Of a DNA stretch of 64,000 bases, positions 61,815-64,000 are shown piece by piece. How positions within the stretch are numbered: position 1 is the first letter of the stretch; every line of letters starts with the position of its first letter. Under the pieces are notes generated by a model. The model was not told the DNA's origin. It did not search any database and saw nothing but the letters and a program-made list of their open reading frames with translations. The stretch lies in assembly GCF_029962835.1 (NCBI RefSeq), contig NC_080588.1:63140001-63204000 (forward strand), in the 5' to 3' direction. Both the position numbers and the translations under genes were made by a program. Source of the DNA: Magnolia sinica. Taxonomy: Eukaryota; Streptophyta; Magnoliopsida; Magnoliales; Magnoliaceae.

Positions 61815-61924
61815 TATTTTAGTTTTGTACTTGTGTAGCGATGTGTTAACCGGTGACATTCCCACACTGGTAAGATAGAGAGCAGCCACGACTATTATCT
61901 CCGTATATCTCTCTCTCTCTCGGA

Positions 61925-62245
61925 CGCCGATTGCGTCCTACCCCCGTCCGTCTCGAGCTGGCAGTTCTGTGGGTGGGCCCACTGTGAGTTTATCGATGCC
62001 GTCCATTCCTCCTCTCGGATCATTTTAAGGTATAATCTAAAAATTGAGATAGACCCAACGTTCAAGTGGACGACACCACCAATGACTCTTACATTTATTT
62101 CAAGTGGCATTTAATGCTTTGTCGCGTTGGATCTTACTCATTGTGCGACTTATTTTAAAATAATCCGAGAGGACGGATGGACAGAGTGGATAAACCGGTA
62201 CATCACATTGGACTGGCCCACGGAACTGCAGGTGGCAATCCGCCT
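61925..62245. mobile_element. Shortened MITE ('GATTGCGTCCTACCCCC' type) upstream of copy D
   Basis: Starts near GATTGCGTCCTACCCCCGTC and ends near GGTGGCAATCCGC. The flank before copy C has continuous sequence at this point (CTCTCTCTCTTCCGCATGGG), so the insertion is specific to D. The core is internally shortened to about 320 bp. Confidence 0.7.
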
Positions 62246-62287
62246 CCCTCTCTGTCACGGGCCTAGCCTAGGGTAGGTCTTGACCCG

Positions 62288-62358
<71 letters not shown>
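62288..62358. repeat. (AT)n microsatellite
   Basis: About 35 perfect AT units. A second shorter AT run lies at about 62681-62703. Both are in the upstream flank of copy D. Confidence 0.95.
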
Positions 62359-62359
<1 letters not shown>

Positions 62360-64000
62360 TCTCTCTTTCCAATATTAAATTTAGAAACAAAAGATAAATG
62401 ATGCATCACGAATAACGATGATACGTGAATGTCATGGAATCTCATGGTATTAATTTTTACTTTGAACCAAAACTTTGGTGGGCAATGAAAAGTGCAAATA
62501 GTTTCTTCCCTTGATTTGAATTTCTCTTTACCATGGCCTACTAGAATCTTTGATCAGAGTGAAAATTCACCCCCTAAGGTTTAATGGGATTCCACATCTT
62601 ATGGACGGTTCGGAGTCGACACCCATATCACGTGTGCAAAGGTGCGTACGTACGTAGGTGCATAGGTGAACATGCCTCCAAATATATATATATATATATA
62701 TATAAGATTTTTCTATACCGCGCCTGCCTTTTCCGCTATGTTACCAGAGCCTTTGGTTTAAACTTTTTATTTTTAAATTTTTTATTTTTTGGTTCTTTAA
62801 CTTTTTCTTTATAAGGCCACTACCGGATAAGACAAGATAAACTTATCAGTAAGTGTTATACTGGATGTTCACGAGGCAAAGTTACACGGGGCCATTATTA
62901 CATATGTGTTATATTCACATCATCCATCCATTTTTCCGGATCATTTGAAGGCATGAGCCTAAAAATGAGTTTGATCAAAATTTCACCGTAGAAAGCAGCG
63001 GGGACAATGATGCCCACGGTTAAAACCTACCTATGGCCGCCATGATGTTTATTTGCTGTCCAACCTTAGAAAACTCAAATATTAGCTTGATTTAAAACTT
63101 TCCTGGCATCTAAGAAATTTCCAATGTTTGGCGTTTAATCTCCATTGTTTCTGTGGTGCGGTCCACTTTTGCCTTGGATTGGTCTGATTTTGGCCTAATC
63201 CCCTAAAATGATATGGAAAAATGGATGGGCAGTACAAAGATAACATATACATCACCGTGAGGCCGATACAGAACCTTTTCATGTCAACGTACACACGTCG
63301 ATGTCCTGTTCTACGCTGCTAAATTCAGACAATCTCTTCAATATTTTCCCCCGCCGCTGGTAGAATGCTCGGAAAGGAAAGTCCAACTGGTGCATGGCAT
63401 AATTTTAGGGCATGCGCTCAAAGATGACAAATCCACCTCCTCCGTTGGATTTCCCATCTGATTTTAGTGGTTAGGCTCAAAAGTGAGGCTGATACAAAGC
63501 TCAATCAGAAGAAATGAACCCAAAAAAAAAAAAAAATGTACAAGGATTGAATGCCCACCATTTTAAAATTCATGGGGCCATAGGATTTGTATGACAACTC
63601 AACTCCATTCATCTGTTTTTCTAGCTCATTTTAGGGCATGGGCCCACAAATGAGACAGATAGGAAGCTCAAGCGGGACACACAACAAGAAACCCCGGATT
63701 GAATGGCCACTATTGAAACATCCTGGGGCCATCATCGGTTGCATTTTTAACATCTGATTTGCCTCAATTTTGAGCCATGTCCTAAGATGAGCTGTAAAAA
63801 CAGATGCAAGGGATGGATTTCTCATAGACATCAACGTGGCCTCATGTACAGTCCGGTTAAGTTAGCATGGCAATAAACGTGAATAAATGTGCAAGAGGTA
63901 TAAATGGGCATTTAAATCTAAAGTAGAAGGGTTGCTCGACTATAGGTGAGGACTACCGTGATGTTTATGACAAATTCGCGGATCCAGAGATAAGTAAGTG
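62359..64000. repeat. Far upstream flank of copy D, paired with 34475-35465
   Basis: 62359-62794 is unremarkable non-coding sequence. From about 62795 the order of words follows the flank of copy C: AAGGCCACTACCGG, a MITE core at about 62870-63265, more core pieces at about 63395-63840, and CATGGCAATAAACGTG near the end. No gene is seen up to the window edge. Confidence 0.65.

Noticed and set aside
1-64000. tRNA, rRNA or known microRNA genes
   Set aside because: No cloverleaf or rRNA core found by eye. The primer-binding sites near 7156, 24338 and 43377 resemble tRNA ends only because LTR elements use them. A covariance-model search could settle this.

Overview
This is a plant nuclear window, rich in repeats and poor in genes. 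The host genes are split by one large phase-0 intron with GT..AG borders and sit among LTR retrotransposon fossils, a LINE tail, hAT-like elements and about twenty palindromic MITEs. That mix means a flowering plant with a large genome. A magnoliid or other early-diverging woody lineage is my impression from the repeat style, not something the sequence proves.

The only convincing host genes are four cytochrome P450 copies whose proteins match the CYP706 family from end to end. They form two same-strand pairs that face each other: A (2751-4522, +, pseudogene), B (19647-22142, +, intact, 525 aa), C (28200-32431, -, intact, 521 aa) and D (56930-61711, -, intact, 523 aa). All four share a 37-39 bp promoter block ending in a TATA box about 75 bp before the same start codon, and the intron lies at the same place in each intact copy. 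A and B also share upstream and downstream flanks. C and D share more flank and intron sequence and are the closest pair. The array therefore grew by segmental duplication. Known CYP706 enzymes oxidise terpenoids (for example delta-cadinene in cotton), so a role in volatile or defensive terpenoid metabolism is plausible but inferred.

Layout: 1-2640, upstream flank of A with two MITEs, one split by a solo-LTR-like insert. 2644-4522, pseudogene A. 4523-10349, flank, an old LTR copy and a decayed Ty1/copia element. 10350-19540, non-coding, with MITEs, an LTR-like repeat pair and the upstream flank of B. 19544-22142, gene B. 22143-28199, flank with an old gypsy-type fossil holding a nested hAT-like element and a LINE tail. 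28200-32538, gene C, with a 2.7 kb intron swollen by transposons. 32540-40300, MITEs, flank repeats and a minus-strand copia fragment. 40308-53503, a 13.2 kb Del/Tekay-type gypsy element with 3.07 kb LTRs, a 5 bp target duplication and an extra open frame before gag. 53509-56929, flank and a MITE. 56930-61814, gene D, with a 3.2 kb intron. 61815-64000, upstream flank of D.

The most informative signal is that the duplicated P450 blocks act as natural filled-site/empty-site comparisons. They give insertion borders and relative order for several MITEs, including a group that shares one palindromic core but carries different terminal repeats.
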